Made by a program: the position numbers and the translations under genes | Part shown: piece by piece, positions 21,101-34,714 of the stretch | How positions within the stretch are numbered: position 1 is the stretch's first letter | Layout: each line of letters starts with the position of its first letter | Assembly (NCBI GenBank): GCA_027575765.1 | Contig: JANBPT010000119.1 | Coordinates: forward strand, 1 to 64,000 | DNA: 64,000 bases | Reading direction: 5' to 3' | Source of the DNA: Tieghemiomyces parasiticus | Taxonomy: Eukaryota > Kickxellomycota > Dimargaritomycetes > Dimargaritales > Dimargaritaceae | The notes under the pieces: model-generated | What the model saw: the letters and a program-made list of their open reading frames with translations, nothing else | Databases searched by the model: none | Told to the model about the DNA's origin: nothing

Positions 21101-24100
21101 ATCCCAAACGACGGCCGTGACCTTGTGCCCACAATGGATTTCGAGCCCTTTTACCGCCGCTATTTACACACCCACCCACTTGGTTCTCCGCCGGCCCGAG
21201 CCGTTGTGAAAGCGGTGCTTTAGGACTCCGCAACCCCCCCCCCTTCTTTTGTTAATCAAGGAACGGCCTACATTGTGTGTCCCGGACTTTGTTGTGACCC
21301 CTCGGACCAGGGGCACCCTACGGCTTACCATTCCGCTGACCACTGGACGGTTGGATAACTGAATGGTCGCAATACATACCGGCGGGGCCTACCCAAGCCC
21401 CTCTCTCCCCTCGCTGCCAATTGGGGCGGGGACGGGGGGAGGTCGTGGTCCCTCGCGACCCTTCTGCGTCATCTTCCCTCATGTTCTCATCCCGATACTT
21501 CAGTCATGATGCGGCTATCGCAGCTTAATCTCAACCGATATGTTGGCCATCCTGCCCGACAGTTAAACCTTAAATCGGTAGACCCAACGCGCTAGTGGAC
21601 CGTCCGCTGAATAAGCAGGGACGAGCGATAGGGTGGCCGTGATTGACGTATATGAAGTCGTATCGGTGAATGAATTGGGCGGAGATGTGAGTAGGGGGCT
21701 TGTGACCAGTCGCTACGAAGATGGAGGACGTAGGACCCCATTCGCTCTTCTACTTTTTGACTTTAAAAAATCCGGGAGCCAAGAGGGAGGGGAGGGGAGG
21801 GGGCTCAATCACTCAACGAATAGGTGAATGCTTGTAGACCCTCAATCATAGTAAATAAGGCGTAAATGACTGGGTGGGACTGGCTAGAAGGGTTGACCAC
21901 TGTTTCCCCACCTCCGCATACCAACTAGCCACACCACTTTCATTAGGGTGGGGTTGGCTGGTGACTGTTAGCTCGGAATAAAACAGGGGCTCTCAATAGC
22001 CCATTGGGAAATTCGCGCCGCGACCGGATAATTGGCTGTCCCACTAGTCGCGACACTGTCTGGGCCGGACGCGTTACGTTTTATTGACTAATACCCATTT
22101 TCTTATGCCTAGTCCACCCTGGCTACCCAGGGCTGCAAAGTGAAAGCGGATAAACGAACCTTAAACGAGCCACATTAGGGAGGGAATTCATACTTGACGA
22201 CCACCTCGAAAGCAACTGACCCATCGGATTTCCCATCACAGCAATGAGTTAGTGCCTTTACCAGAAGTCCAAAAAATGCATGTGAGAGCTGGCGCCTCCC
22301 GTTTCCTCCCAAGAAGCTCCGGGCCCTGACCATTTGTCAGCACGCCCAGCATTGTTGCCGGCGCCGCATGGCCGAGTTGGATTGAGGTAGAATCGGGACA
22401 GGGAGGGGGGGGGCTAGTGGGTTCATAATCAGCCCTAAGAGCATCCGGCGGTCCGCACAACTCGTTCCATCCATCCTGCAGCGGCTCTCCCTTAGAAAAA
22501 TACCAGAAGATAGGAATACACAACACTCGCCACGACGTGTCTTTTGCCGCTCAAAATTAACTCCTTCCTTGATCTCCTTACTGCAATACCTATAACTTGT
22601 ATTACAGGGTGCTTTGGACCTACATTAGCACGGCCAAGCCTAATCGCCAGCACGTGCAGTAGTGATCGGCACGACCTGTCACTCTCTTCGCGTCGCTGTC
22701 AAATAGTCAAAACCTACGCTGCGGTGGCCACCATTGGGCTTTCTCCCCTTCCGTTGTGCATGCGGTACTGAGAGGCAGCAGGGTCGAATGAGATCACTCC
22801 TGAAACCATACCGGAGTCCTCCTCCCTGCGCCACGATTAGCCTTACAGCCTGGCCCATTACGTGGATTCACAACCAGTACTGTGCACCTTAGGCACCTCA
22901 GTATGCCATAAGGGCTAGGACTGGGCACGTATGGACCCGGGTAGTGATTGCGAAAGACCTGATGCGCTGAATGGCCGGGACCGACGCAAAAGTCATACAA
23001 GACAAAATGACCCTAATCGTTGATCCTAGGGGTTGTAACCGAAGTAGGGGTAGTGAGCACAGTAGGAATCAGGTCGTGTCGGGAAGTCGAGCGACGGGGA
23101 AAGTGGGGCTGTATGACTGGCTCCACCCTTCATCAGAAAAGTACCAGTCCGATGCCGGCCGATCACGGCATAGCTCAGCCTGCGAGGCCGCATCGGCTAT
23201 AATCCTACCTTCCCTCTCTCTTCGCCACCGTCTTAACTTCCGCCATGTCGGTGTTAACTTTTGTGATATTCTACTCTTCGATGTCACCACTCTGAGGAAA
23301 TTTATACTTAGATGCTCACCCGAGCGTTGACTCTCCTATGAATCAGGCTGTTGCCTGGACACTTCGCGGAAATCATCCACATCCGTCCCATTCGCTACCC
23401 TCGCTTCACCTCCCCCCTCCCCTCGCAATGGGTCCCTGTCACCTTAACTGAATCTCATTAGCCGATCCTTACTAAGCTACAACTCCTTTGTTATGCGTGT
23501 TTTTGTTAGGAACGTAACCGACCCTCCCCCCTTCCCTTTACAATCCTGCCCCTCCCCTTCCTCGCCGCCGTAGTCAGCTAGATTAGTTTAAGGGGTGGAC
23601 TTCCGCATTCTTGCCTTGACTCTACAGCGCGTTCGCGTCTCGGTACGATTACTAGAATGTATCTGCGGATGAATAACCTGCAGAGAGGGGGGAAAGGAGG
23701 ATAGGATGCAGACCAGTAGCAGATGTGGCCGTTACACTCCGTTCGGCTATCTTGATCCCATTTTAGGCCACAAACGATCGTACCCATTCCGGTTCGCCTG
23801 AGTCTCGTGAGAGTGGCTGAAAGTTCGGCGTACGCCGTACCATTACGATCTGGTGGATTTGCATCGTCGGAGAGTCCTGACTGACCATTCTATCGTCCAG
23901 CGATTAAGGTAAGAACAGCAGGAAGGTAGGATACAACACAAACGAGGGGGACTTGAGTCTTCACATCAAAAGTGAGTGTGAGAACATCTACACATGTGCC
24001 GACGTAGATGGACGTCAGCATTTGCTGTGGCTTTACCTCCTCGAAGTAGGGGGTGACCGTTACGGCAACTCCCAGCCAGGTCCTACATATAGGCCGGAAC

Positions 24101-25888
24101 CGGATGTTCACTAAAGTTATAATAGTACAACCTGCTTACATAGTTCAATTCTAGTGTGAGGAAAACGCATACTGGACAATTAAGCTAGGGATATCCGTTC
24201 GCTGCAGGAGGTGCGCAAGGAGGTGGTTAGTTCACGTCTTGTCTAGTGGGCGCTTCTGATCTACAAGGACTAGGCCATTTCATCTTTAGGAATCCCATTT
24301 TCTACGTGGCAGACATGTATTATGAGCAAATTAGCCCCAGCTCCTATGCTCTGATTCCGAAATGCCGGGCGCATGGCTGTCGCGCAGCTGGGGTTGTAGA
24401 GAGGTATCCGAGATATAATCCATTCGATAGCCAACCGAGGCATGCTGTTGAAGAGAGTGGAGGCGTAGTGATTTATAGCCGGAATAAGAAACTCGAGAGG
24501 GGAAGGGGGCTATCAACAGGTTACGGTAGGTGCTGTTCCCGGGAACACACTCACGTTGTGGCTTCCATTGGGACATCAACCGCCCTCGGCCAAAGACCCA
24601 AGGGTAGGGAGTACTTCAATTCCCGATGGCCGGGTCACAAAGCGCCCACAGAACAATCCTGAATACAGCGCCACCGTTGCGCCTACCCCTTTTAGCTACC
24701 CTGCATTTGTAACGTGATGGGGCTAATGCCGGCCTGGTGGCAATGGGGGGGGGCGTAACACCATCGTAATTTCCTTGATGCCCGCTAAACTTAATTTACA
24801 CTGATAAACTACAGCCCTCTCCCAGCACGAGGTATGGTGACCCTTCCCACGGTTTTACCCTATTTTGTGCTTGCCACCCTCCTTTGGGCTGACCGGTAGG
24901 ATCATTATTAGTATGTTTGGCTAAGAGCCTGGGTGAGTTTTGTACGGTCCCTCTTCCATCATCCGACCCCCCCATTTTGACCTACACCCATCCCTTCGGA
25001 CCCCGTCCATCCGACCACTCTAACGCTAGACTATGATCGATAAAGGCAACACAATACCCGGAATAGTATCCATGGTAGTAGTCCTTTACACTCACCCAGA
25101 ATTTTGTCGCTGCCGACCCCAGCATTGCCTTAAACTCTACAGACCATTCCCTTCCCCCAATGCAGACTAAATCTAGCGGCCAACTATTCAGAGAGTCAAA
25201 AAAAACTCCCACCCATCGGGGAGGGGTGGGGCAACGAGGGGAATACGCCAGAGGACAAGGATGTGCGGTAATGCTCGACATCGACACCATTCCATGGCCG
25301 CAATAAATCCCCATTCTCGCATCGGGAGTGTACAATCATACTTCCTGCTGAGGCTGTCAGAATATAACCCAAATAGGCAATGGGACAGAAAGAAAGGAAA
25401 TAACAGAAGGCAAAGACACGGAAAAAACAGTAGGCATCATAGCCATGCGATACGGGCGAGAGTTTAACCGCAAGCTAAACGCTCACGCCTTTGGCGGTTG
25501 AATTTTAATCCAGAAACTGTCGCCGAGCGACCCTCGGTACCCCCCTGATTGCCCGGGTGTAAGCCTTAAACAGCCACATCCTGGCTCTCTAGATATGACA
25601 TACCTCTGGTGTCATTTAAATTACGTCTACATATTTGTTATTTTAAAAAATCCTAGTAAGAAGGAGCGTAGGGCTCTTTATTTTTACCGTATCAATGGGA
25701 TATATGGTGCATAATGCAGGGCCCACCGTGTCTTTAGTGCCGAATTCCCTCGGCCTCCCTGACTGTGGTCTCATTTCTGGCCATTAGGCAGGTACTCGAA
25801 GTACGGCCCCGTTTATTATACATCAATCGGGATGGGGTCTGCGACGGTCCTCCTGGTTTCGTGAAACTGGCTACCTCAAAGTCCCGGT

Positions 25889-25921
25889 TATATATAGCTA
25901 TATATGTATATATATATATAT
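25889..25921. repeat. TA-rich palindromic microsatellite
   Basis: Alternating TA interrupted by AGCT and TGTA, able to form a cruciform. Confidence 0.75.
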
Positions 25922-28900
25922 TAGCCGGGACAGCTCGACTGGACATGTGGCAGCAAGTAGGCTCTTGCGCAGCATATCAGCGGAAAGAAAATGAGTGACG
26001 TACGTGGAGGTAGGAAGTACATTCGAATGAGGCCCTGCGGCAAGCCTGTGTTTAGCAGACCACAATGGCCTGTACGTTGGTAGTTTAAATGAAGACGAAT
26101 GCCATAGGAGAGTGTGAATTATGTTAGGCAGCGTTTCCCACTGTTCTTTGCGTCACTCTTGGCCAATGTTTATTGCTTAGTGACCTCCATTAGGGCCTAT
26201 TAAAAACCATCGCCGCATTAATACCCCTAGCCTTTCCATAATGTCGTTCTTTCGCCGTGTCATGAATCGCCTGTCGCTGCCTTTGCAAAGTACCACCCCT
26301 TCCTTCAGTTTATCACCTACTGGCATATGCTACACCCTGGGATATCGTGTCCACATACTGATTGCCCAGCATTCTTGAATTAGCCGGGTTACACTGACGT
26401 TCCTTGACATCGTTTGTCGGTTCGGCGGTGGGAAACGGATACCTAGATATACGGCTGCAAGGTAGCCAAAGGGAATAGGAGCACATTAATAGGGTATCAA
26501 TGCTAACTCGAAGTGTTAGCTGCGAAAAATATCATCAAAACGGCGAATAGGATAAGGCGAGTTTGATCAGGAGGGTATGCTCAGGGTGCTGCCAAGCGGT
26601 GCCTGACGCTGACCATCCAAGTATAGGTTAAGTGCTGGCTGGAAAATCAGGGTAAATACGATAAATGAAAGAAAGCCGGCAACACGGAGAACAAAGTCGG
26701 GTGGTTGGATTATCGGCACCGGGACCGCTCATATACACCGAACATGTCTACTGTGCCCTCAATCATAGGGACCAAGCAGCCAACGTCGGTTGGGTGGTCA
26801 GGTCGACTGAATTTTCGTTGAATTGGTGTATGGCTGCATACTACAGCGGAGTAATGGGTTTTAATGGGCAAGGTTAAACCCGATAATTTCGTCAGGGTGA
26901 CGCGGTGAGGCCTTGGCCTACCCTCTCCCCACCCCTGCACTTACATTCGATTCTGGATCTTTTTATTTTCCCCTTCTCATGCCGTACGGTTTACGGGACC
27001 AACGTTGATTTCCATCCATAGCATAGCTTTTGCTCAAAGCCAACTTGACAAGTTGCTTCATCACGATATAGGACGCTGCATGGAGATCAGCAGTCCAATC
27101 ACAAGTTGTACGGGAATTGGAGTACCTATGCCAATAATAATAAAATTATTAGAGGGAATTGGCCGGTGGGGTATCTAATTAGCACGGTCCCGTGGTAGAG
27201 CTAGTCACGCGAAAAGAATCTAGGTACGTGGTACAGTTACACCTTATCATAACTCAAGTTCGTGGATGACAGCCCTAGCCAGTACCATGGGTGGCCCACC
27301 TCGCCAGTATCGGCTGACTTCGCAGCCAAACCCGATCCGTTGGGCCACCATGCCATCTCCGTAACACATGACCCGCCAATATACAGCCTCTTACTAATCC
27401 CGCCTTGGTTTCATGGGTCTCCTCGCGGGAATTCCACTCGCGCGTGTCCCAGGGTGCGTACTCTATAGATATCGACAGCCAGCCTCTAATTACCGCCTAT
27501 CTAAAGGGGCCCCAATACTAGGTACGTTCAAGTGATAATGTGGCTGTCGCGGACTTTTTATACTGGATGAGCTGGGCATTAAAGTTTCCGGAGGTGACAA
27601 TCCACCCTTAATGATTCCCCGGCCTAGCCTGCCCACAGTGACTGTGTATTACCAATTACTACTCGTCATTATCGAAGGCTTTAGACACGACCCTACTGTG
27701 TATTATTGGCTCTGGTATGTTGAGCTCCAGCACGGCCGCCTGAAAAGGGCGAGGGACCCACAAACGGTACCGTAAGAGGCATCATTGCAACCCGTCGACA
27801 TATAATGGGAGTGCGAAACATGATCGCGGGTTCGATGGGCCTGCTAAAGGCCCAAGGCAATTTCCAGGAGTGCTTATGTACTATCCACGTATAATTCCAC
27901 GTTCCAATGAGCATCGCGCTCGGATAATCTGTCTGACCTACGATATACGAGATTGCCGACAGCTACAAGACTTTATTTTGATAGAAGCCGGCATTTATGG
28001 GCGAAGTCTTAACTTTTCTCCCAAAGTAACCAATCTACTCGGTACCGAATGGTATTGGCAGGTCAGCCAACAGGCTCGGGCGTCTGGTTAACTGCTGATA
28101 TACAACGGCAGCCATGCTTTATAGTTGGCGGGGATCTGGGATAGGCGAACTGTAGTGGCTGCCAGTCGGAAATCATTAGATGAACAGGGCCATTCAACAG
28201 CGCCTGGTTGCTAGACCCTGGACGGGATCGTTATGTGAGCCGCATTGTGACCGATTTAATGGCCTGACCGGCCCACTGTGTATAGAGTCATGTTTAATAA
28301 CGAGACTGTGGTCGATAATCACTATTCGTTAAAATACCCCGCGTGATATTATACTGGCGTTGTCGTAAATTCTATCCCCCCACCACCACTTACCATCCCC
28401 GTCCTGTACACTGTTTCTAGCCTCGTCAAAAAAGAAATGGGGTGTCATAGTGGCCTAAACCAAGCCATAATAGGCGAAGGGGTTCCGTGTATTACAGGTT
28501 CCCTTCTCTTCCTCTCGAATGAAAAATGGCATTATTATTACTGAGCTACCTTGTGTCATTACTTGACTGCCGTCACCTGTGCCCTCCCTTTCAGCAAGCC
28601 AAAAAACGCAAGGCTTAGTCAATGAAACTTACTTTGGGCCTCCTGCGTGGTGGGAGGGGAGCACTATCACGCCACTACTGCCCTCCCCCATCTCATCATG
28701 TCACAGCAGGCTGAGCAAACAGCCTACGTTTCTGTTGTAGCAAGTAGCCCACCTATCTGATGCCGGTTCATTAGAACTGGTAAACGTGTGTGGGAGCATT
28801 AGGTTAGAAAAAAATGCTTAAGATCGAGTGGCAACTGTATGGACACTACGCGAGTAAACCGCTTAGGCTAGGGTATCACACGGAAGGTCAGGGACCCTAT

Positions 28901-31318
28901 TTATGCACGGCGGACCCCCTGCCCTTCCAACCCTGATTGTTAAAAACTGTGGCCCGGTCGAACTGATTTCAGATATGCAGAATAGACTCATCCCGCCACA
29001 TGCCGGAAAATGGTACCACGCGCCGCTAAAACTTTTATTTATTTAGCTAAGATGCAGCCACTCCATGGTTTCCCCCGTGACACCGAATCCTTCACGGTAT
29101 TCCGAATAAGCTACCACAGTACAATCTAGGAAGCGGGGCGAAAATTGAAATAAATTGTCAAGCACATAGCTATCAATAATGACACGGACTAGAGTTTGCT
29201 CACAGTGCATATTGGGTCGACTAGATTGGCAATGGCCGCTAACAGACATTCTGGATCGGAAACCGCGGACGGACCCTGGCATATCACGGCTACACAGTAG
29301 ATAATGCCGCGTGCCCATTGAGGTGATGAGGGGGGGGGGAGTGTCACCACACCTAATTTACATATTCTCTATATAGACCACGGGTTTGACCCCTTGTCGG
29401 ATGGGGTCTCCGCGTTAAACGACGTCAATTATAGTCGAATGGGCAGTACCGTCGATATATTTAATATTGGTACATAGTAAGTGACCTGGTCGTCGTCCTG
29501 TAGCTCTACTCCAAGTCAGCCGCTTAGGTATAGGAGGTCAACGGGGTGAGGAGACACTTATGATGCATAAACAGCCCAGCAGGTGCACTCCCTGGCCGAG
29601 GTCAAGCAGGCCCGGGTCGTGCTTTCAGACCGCCTGGAAACCACACTACTTGACCTGTTCAGTCGCACTGACGAATCTCAATTTACTATACCGTCCTATT
29701 GACCCTCCTCCTGACTCGCCTCGCATAAACAGCATTATGACTGCTCGAATTAGTGGGATCCATACACAGCGCCGGTGTATTCTAATTGCGCGGGTTGGGC
29801 CCAAACGTTACCACACTGAAGCCTCCAATCTCAAAGGTTAAAAGCGCTGACTACTTGAGGCGGTCAAATGGCCGATTGTTTTTTGGCCCCTCTCCTTCCT
29901 TGCAATTTCTACCTCGGCGATTAGGGGTCAGTTTAACCACTATATATTGGATGTTTAAACGACGAAAGAAGGCCCTTTACACTTGCGGCGACTAGTATGA
30001 ATGCCGCGCATGGGTCCTGTACATGACCTAACCCTTGACCATCCCTAATGACGGCAGACCCAATCACATATGAAGAGTAGTTTCGTGTACACTCTGCACT
30101 TAGCGACCAGGCCTTATAACCGCCACGGACTCGCCTGTACCCGTAATAAGAATCTCGAATTTACAGTGGGTCCACGTTTCTAACACTCAGGGAAGGCGGT
30201 CGCCCATTTATCGCCGTTAGTAAAGGGGTTCATACGCCACCAATTATTCTACGAATACCGGCTCTATATATCCTTTTTATCACGTCCAGACCGACCCGAA
30301 TGTGGTTTTTACTATTGATTTAATCGGCAGTCATAGACTATCTGGAACGACCGCATATATCGAATACCCTTTTTCTAGGGCAGTTTTAAGCAACTGGTGT
30401 GGTATGGGATGAGTTAATCATAGACTGTATTATAATTAACTGTACCGTTAAGGGGTATTCAGAAATTGTTAATCGACGCAGTCCGACACTAAACGGAATT
30501 TCATTCTGATGCAGGCTCAACGCTATCAGGTGGGGCCCTACATCAAGGTTATCGACTGCCAGATGTATTAGGTGAGGGGGGTCATATCCATCCCGGTAGG
30601 TACCTAGCAGATGGTGGGTGATAGACTGCTAAAATCTCCCATAACAGGTCGACAGGGAGGGAGCACACTAAAAGCTTAAGAGTTAATTAGCAAGGATCGG
30701 TTTGGGCATAACTACGGCGTAGGTTTCACATAATGACTTCACATTATAGACATTCTTGCTTTCGCTATGGTCTCATGCTGGTTCTCAGGCTCTACCTCTT
30801 TCCCCTATAATCCCGATAAGAAACGGGGGTGATGGCGGGTATTTGGGGGGGGAATACCATAAGACTCTGGTCATACGGTGGTTTGCGGCGGGATGTTAGG
30901 CCACTCTCGATGAGACCGATCCCTCTCATCACATATGCATGTCTACACCTCCTTAGCGGTCAACGTGATGCTGCTGCGTGCTACTAGTGAGTTGGGCTAT
31001 GGGGAACGCAGTCATACTGAATTATAGAGCGATCAATCCGAGAGATATTTTCCTCCCAACGTATGGGTAATGCGAACGGCGGGGACGTGGGAACTGTACT
31101 CAGTCTCGTAAAGACTGAGGCTTCGGGTCGTCTCCGTAAGATAGAATCGTAGCAGCGCCGTCCGGATAGCACCGTGACGGCCCCTTCCTAATGTTTACCC
31201 AAACACTCATCACCCCAGCACTTACCCAATGGACCTGTTGTCCAAAGTCCGAAAAAACTAAAGACAAACCCGCGTGGCATCCGGTCCTATTCACAAACCA
31301 TGTAAGGTAACCAAAAAT

Positions 31319-31332
31319 ACACACACACACAC
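31319..31332. repeat. (AC)7 microsatellite
   Basis: Seven uninterrupted AC units. Confidence 0.8.
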
Positions 31333-32537
31333 GAGACAGGGCCACAAATCCCTTATGCGTATCCTAAACTGGGGAGTCCATCCCACGATGTAGCCAGCAC
31401 CTACCGATTTCTGATAAATAGAACTACAAAATATTAGCCTCATTCAGTATACCAGATCCCACGCTTCATTTCGCTGGTAGAGGGGGTGAGGTAGAAGGGA
31501 CGGGCACCCCTATATCGTGAACGCAATTCAGAAAGGACATGCCGGGACAGGTAGCTACCGGCTTTACTCACCACGATTTTTCGCAACCCGGTGGCGCGCA
31601 TTGCGGTCTCCCAAGAGAATCGTGGGATGAGCCTAATAAAGAGCTGTGTAGCAGTCGACAGGAAGGAACAGCGATCCAGACCCGTGGAATGGTGACTTCA
31701 CTCTGCTAATCAGTAAGAGGGAACCGTCCCAGTCGTAAGGCCCCACATGGTACACCGGTCTAACCCCGGCCAACATGCGTTTGTACTACTATTCTACTTA
31801 CCTTGTCCAATTCCTTATCTGCATTGGTATCATTGCGTCTTTGGCTCGCTTGAGCAGCCAAGCTTTAAGTTACCCACTCCCGTTATGTTTCCGCCATCAT
31901 CATCTAAGGCTTAATGGCGTCCGGCGATGGTAGCGGAACGAACAACGGTTAGACATTTAAGGGATCGTCCTTAGCGCCCTTGCCTCCAACTGTATATCCC
32001 ATGTGACTCTTGTAGAGTTCATTGCAACCGCTGGCGGTCCCTGACGTGTGAGGGTGGGGTGACGAACGATAGAGATACGGGTACCGGCCTGAATTCCAAA
32101 CAGCACAGGTATACGGGAATCTCAATTGAAATACCTTCACCCGTCCACCTGTCCAATGACCCCTTTCATCCGCCCTGAGCTAATGTAAATGATTTGATTG
32201 TTCCGTCTAGGTTTGGAGATATGCGCTGTCTGTCGGGAGGGAAGATTTCCACCGCACGTACATTCCAATTACCCGGATTAGGTGGCACTGCCACGTCGAG
32301 GCCGGGGGTTTTCAACCTAGCTTGCGTACCGGTCATGCAAGATACTGTTGTTTCACGCGGATGGATATTGGATGTGCGGTGTGATTGAAGGCGAGCTCGT
32401 TTTCTACGACTTGAATCTATGGCCATTAGTTAGGCGTGGTATTCGATAGTCGTCCGCCGGGAACTCATGGTCGTGCATGCACTAGGGCGATTCATTTTAT
32501 CAGTCCGGTCAATTTTATTCAACAGTTAACTAGCATT

Positions 32538-33313
32538 CTACTTCCCAGGGACACCATTTGGGCCGCTAGCAGTAGCAGTAGTGGCGGACTCGTCATCGTC
32601 GTCGTCGTCCTCGCGCAGCTCTATCCGCGATTCGTCCACATTAGCCAGTAGAAAGTCTACGACAGCCTCTTTGCCTGCCTGCTGGGCTTCCGTAATAGCA
32701 GTTTTGCCGGTAGCATTCTTGGCCTGGGAGAAGGTAGGATACATGTATGGGAAGGGAGGCAAGTGTGAGACCACGCACGTGGAGCAGGACAACCTGCCAG
32801 ATGTTGGCGGTTGGCAGGCTGAGCAGAGGCTAGGCGCTAGGTTCAAAAAGCGCCACCCTCTACGATCTGACATAAAAGGTATCTATGCTCCGGACACCAT
32901 TTCTTATAAATAATAAGCGTAGTCTACATGTTTCTTCACCTCCACACACTTACAAGGGGATCTGCCTGGTGTTTGAGCAGCTCGCGGACGGCTTCGACCT
33001 GCCCGGCCACGGCGGCCCAGTGGAGTGCCGTATTTCCTTCAGCATTGGGCCGGTTGACCGCGACGGGTGGCAATTGGGCCAGAAGGTAGCCCAGCAGCTC
33101 CATGTGGCCGTTCGCGGCAGCCATGTGGAGCGCGGTGAGGCCTTGAGAATTCGTCGCTGCCAGCACCTGACCGACCGGATCCGCGCAGACCTCGGGGCGG
33201 AGGGCCGCGAGGGCATCACAGGCCTCCTGGTAGTCGGCCAGGGATCCGGCCCGGGCGTACGAGATGACTTCGTCTAAGTTGTCTTGCAAGGATTCCTCGG
33301 GGTGATCGGCCAT
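32538..33313 (-). CDS. YAR1: Ankyrin-repeat ribosome-assembly chaperone, Yar1 type
   Basis: Two exons on the minus strand, 33313-32954 and 32723-32538, joined in phase 0 across a GTAAGT donor and a CTCCCAG acceptor, giving 181 residues. The protein has two clear ankyrin repeats. TALHMAAANGH (about 60-70) and NTALHWAAVAGQ (about 94-105) are close to the matching motifs of yeast Yar1. A third, degenerate repeat follows (about 119-148). The tail has a run of seven aspartates (about 159-164) like the acidic Yar1 C-terminus. Yar1 binds newly made Rps3 and keeps it soluble during transport to 40S precursors, so a cytoplasmic/nuclear chaperone role is inferred from the family. The length fits Yar1 (about 200 residues). 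Other small ankyrin proteins are the main alternative. Confidence 0.8.
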
Positions 33314-34596
33314 GGCGGTGGAGTGAAAAATATAGCAGAATAGAGAGACCTAGTGGCAAGGTGGAAAAGATAATTGTAAAATTCTTATTTGCGGATATGG
33401 TTTGAATGCCAATTACCTACCTGGTCTAGTCTCGTTATACCCAGAGCGCCCTTACTACACGGCGTGGAAGGGAGAGGGGGGGGACTGACGCCCATCGTAG
33501 TTTCGGTGTACTACGACGGCTGAAAGCCGCCAGAATTGGGAGCGGGTGGCTGGAAAAAAAAGGTTTCGGCACACAGTACGACAGGTGCATCTACGACAAC
33601 GAATGAGAGCATATACTTCATAGACCCTAGCTGAGGTCATTCTAAAAGGATGCCTCATAAGCTACTGCCGAGGTTCTCTCGAAGGTGGACAATAACACCG
33701 TTTGTAGTGGAGTAGGTCATACTTTGAGCAAGCTAAGGAAACAGCCTCGCTGGAGTTTCCTTCCAACTGGCTCGGCTGGCTGACGCCTTGGGCCTGCACA
33801 GCACCCCCTCCTCCTCCTCCTCCTCCGATGGTTGGCTTATTCAGAAAAGCGGACGTTGCTATCGGGAACCCAGGGCCCCTAGGTCACCGTAAAGGCACGA
33901 TGGCCGAAGGAAGACGGATTATCGACATCAAGCCCCCTAGTGATCCATTGACTCTGATGTATGGTCATCCTAGTGGGCCAGATTGATAGGCCAGCCACGG
34001 TGCCGGGGATAGTAGTACCACGATAAAAGATCGGCCCTGCGTTTGTTGCTTTCAACGCCGGTGGACGATAGGTCGACCGTCACATTTCAAAGAGCCCCGA
34101 CGTCTTGGTTCGGTGGGAGCCGTAGCCACTCCTCGTGTAGTATTCACCCTAACCGCGACGTGAAGAAGAGGTGCAAAGTGTACCCCTCCCCGCTGTGTGA
34201 TACTCTACCGAGTCGAACAAGACAAAGCGAGAGCGCTTGTTCGTATTTCTTCCACGGCGTATGTCCGCCTACCCCATCGCTTTGGCAGCACATACTCGGC
34301 TCACAGCAATAGCAGCAAAGTATTGCCGTACAGGAGATTGGACTTTGTTAAGGGAGGGATGGGCCAATTATGTCGTAGGGAGGACCATACTGCCCCTCTA
34401 TCCCCATTTCCTTTATTTTTCTTTCATCTACCCTTGCCCCGTCTGAGTGCCGAAGGAGTGGTCAACTGTCGCTGTAACGCGAGCGTTGAAGGTTCAGGGC
34501 GCTCCAAGTCCGTCGCTAGGGGGAGGAGGCCGAGAGATCCGCATAGTTCCCTCCCAACAGGGTAGAAGCTGGCCCTGTCAGTGCCTATGAATTTGC
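33314..34596. other. Intergenic with a CTC tract
   Basis: No supported gene. A (CTC)n tract lies at 33807-33826. Short plus-strand frames at 34043-34565 overlap each other and show no product. Confidence 0.45.
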
Positions 34597-34606
34597 GTAT
34601 AAAAAC
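34597..34606 (+). promoter_or_regulatory. TATA box of the lysine-rich secreted-protein gene
   Basis: GTATAAAAAC lies about 110 bp before the ATG at 34715 and is followed by a CA/CT-rich leader. Confidence 0.5.
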
Positions 34607-34714
34607 CCCGGCTGGTATCTACCCTAGATCTTAAATCATTCGTATCGCTCACAGGCCCCACTGTCTCTACTCCACCACGCCAAGATAATTTCACCACACC
34701 CAGCTCTCTCCACC

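Larger units (their letters stand above)
18200..32537. other. Gene desert of about 14 kb
   Basis: No frame on either strand exceeds about 140 codons, frames overlap at random, and none carries a domain, signal peptide or splice pattern I can defend. I also see no rRNA, confident tRNA, LTR or reverse-transcriptase motif. Simple sequence includes a TA-rich palindromic tract at 25889-25921 and an (AC)7 run at 31319-31332. Part of 18.2-19.0 kb is probably the homeobox promoter. What fills the rest is unknown: decayed repeats, regulatory DNA, unrecognised non-coding RNA genes or genes with very short exons all remain possible. Confidence 0.5.

Noticed and set aside
27825..27850. GGTTCGATGGGCC resembling a tRNA B box
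   Set aside because: No A box or pairing acceptor stem occurs at the proper distance upstream.
18200..32537. CRISPR array, ribosomal RNA, LTR or reverse-transcriptase element in the gene desert
   Set aside because: No regular repeat-spacer pattern, rRNA core sequence, terminal direct repeats or polymerase motifs were seen by eye.
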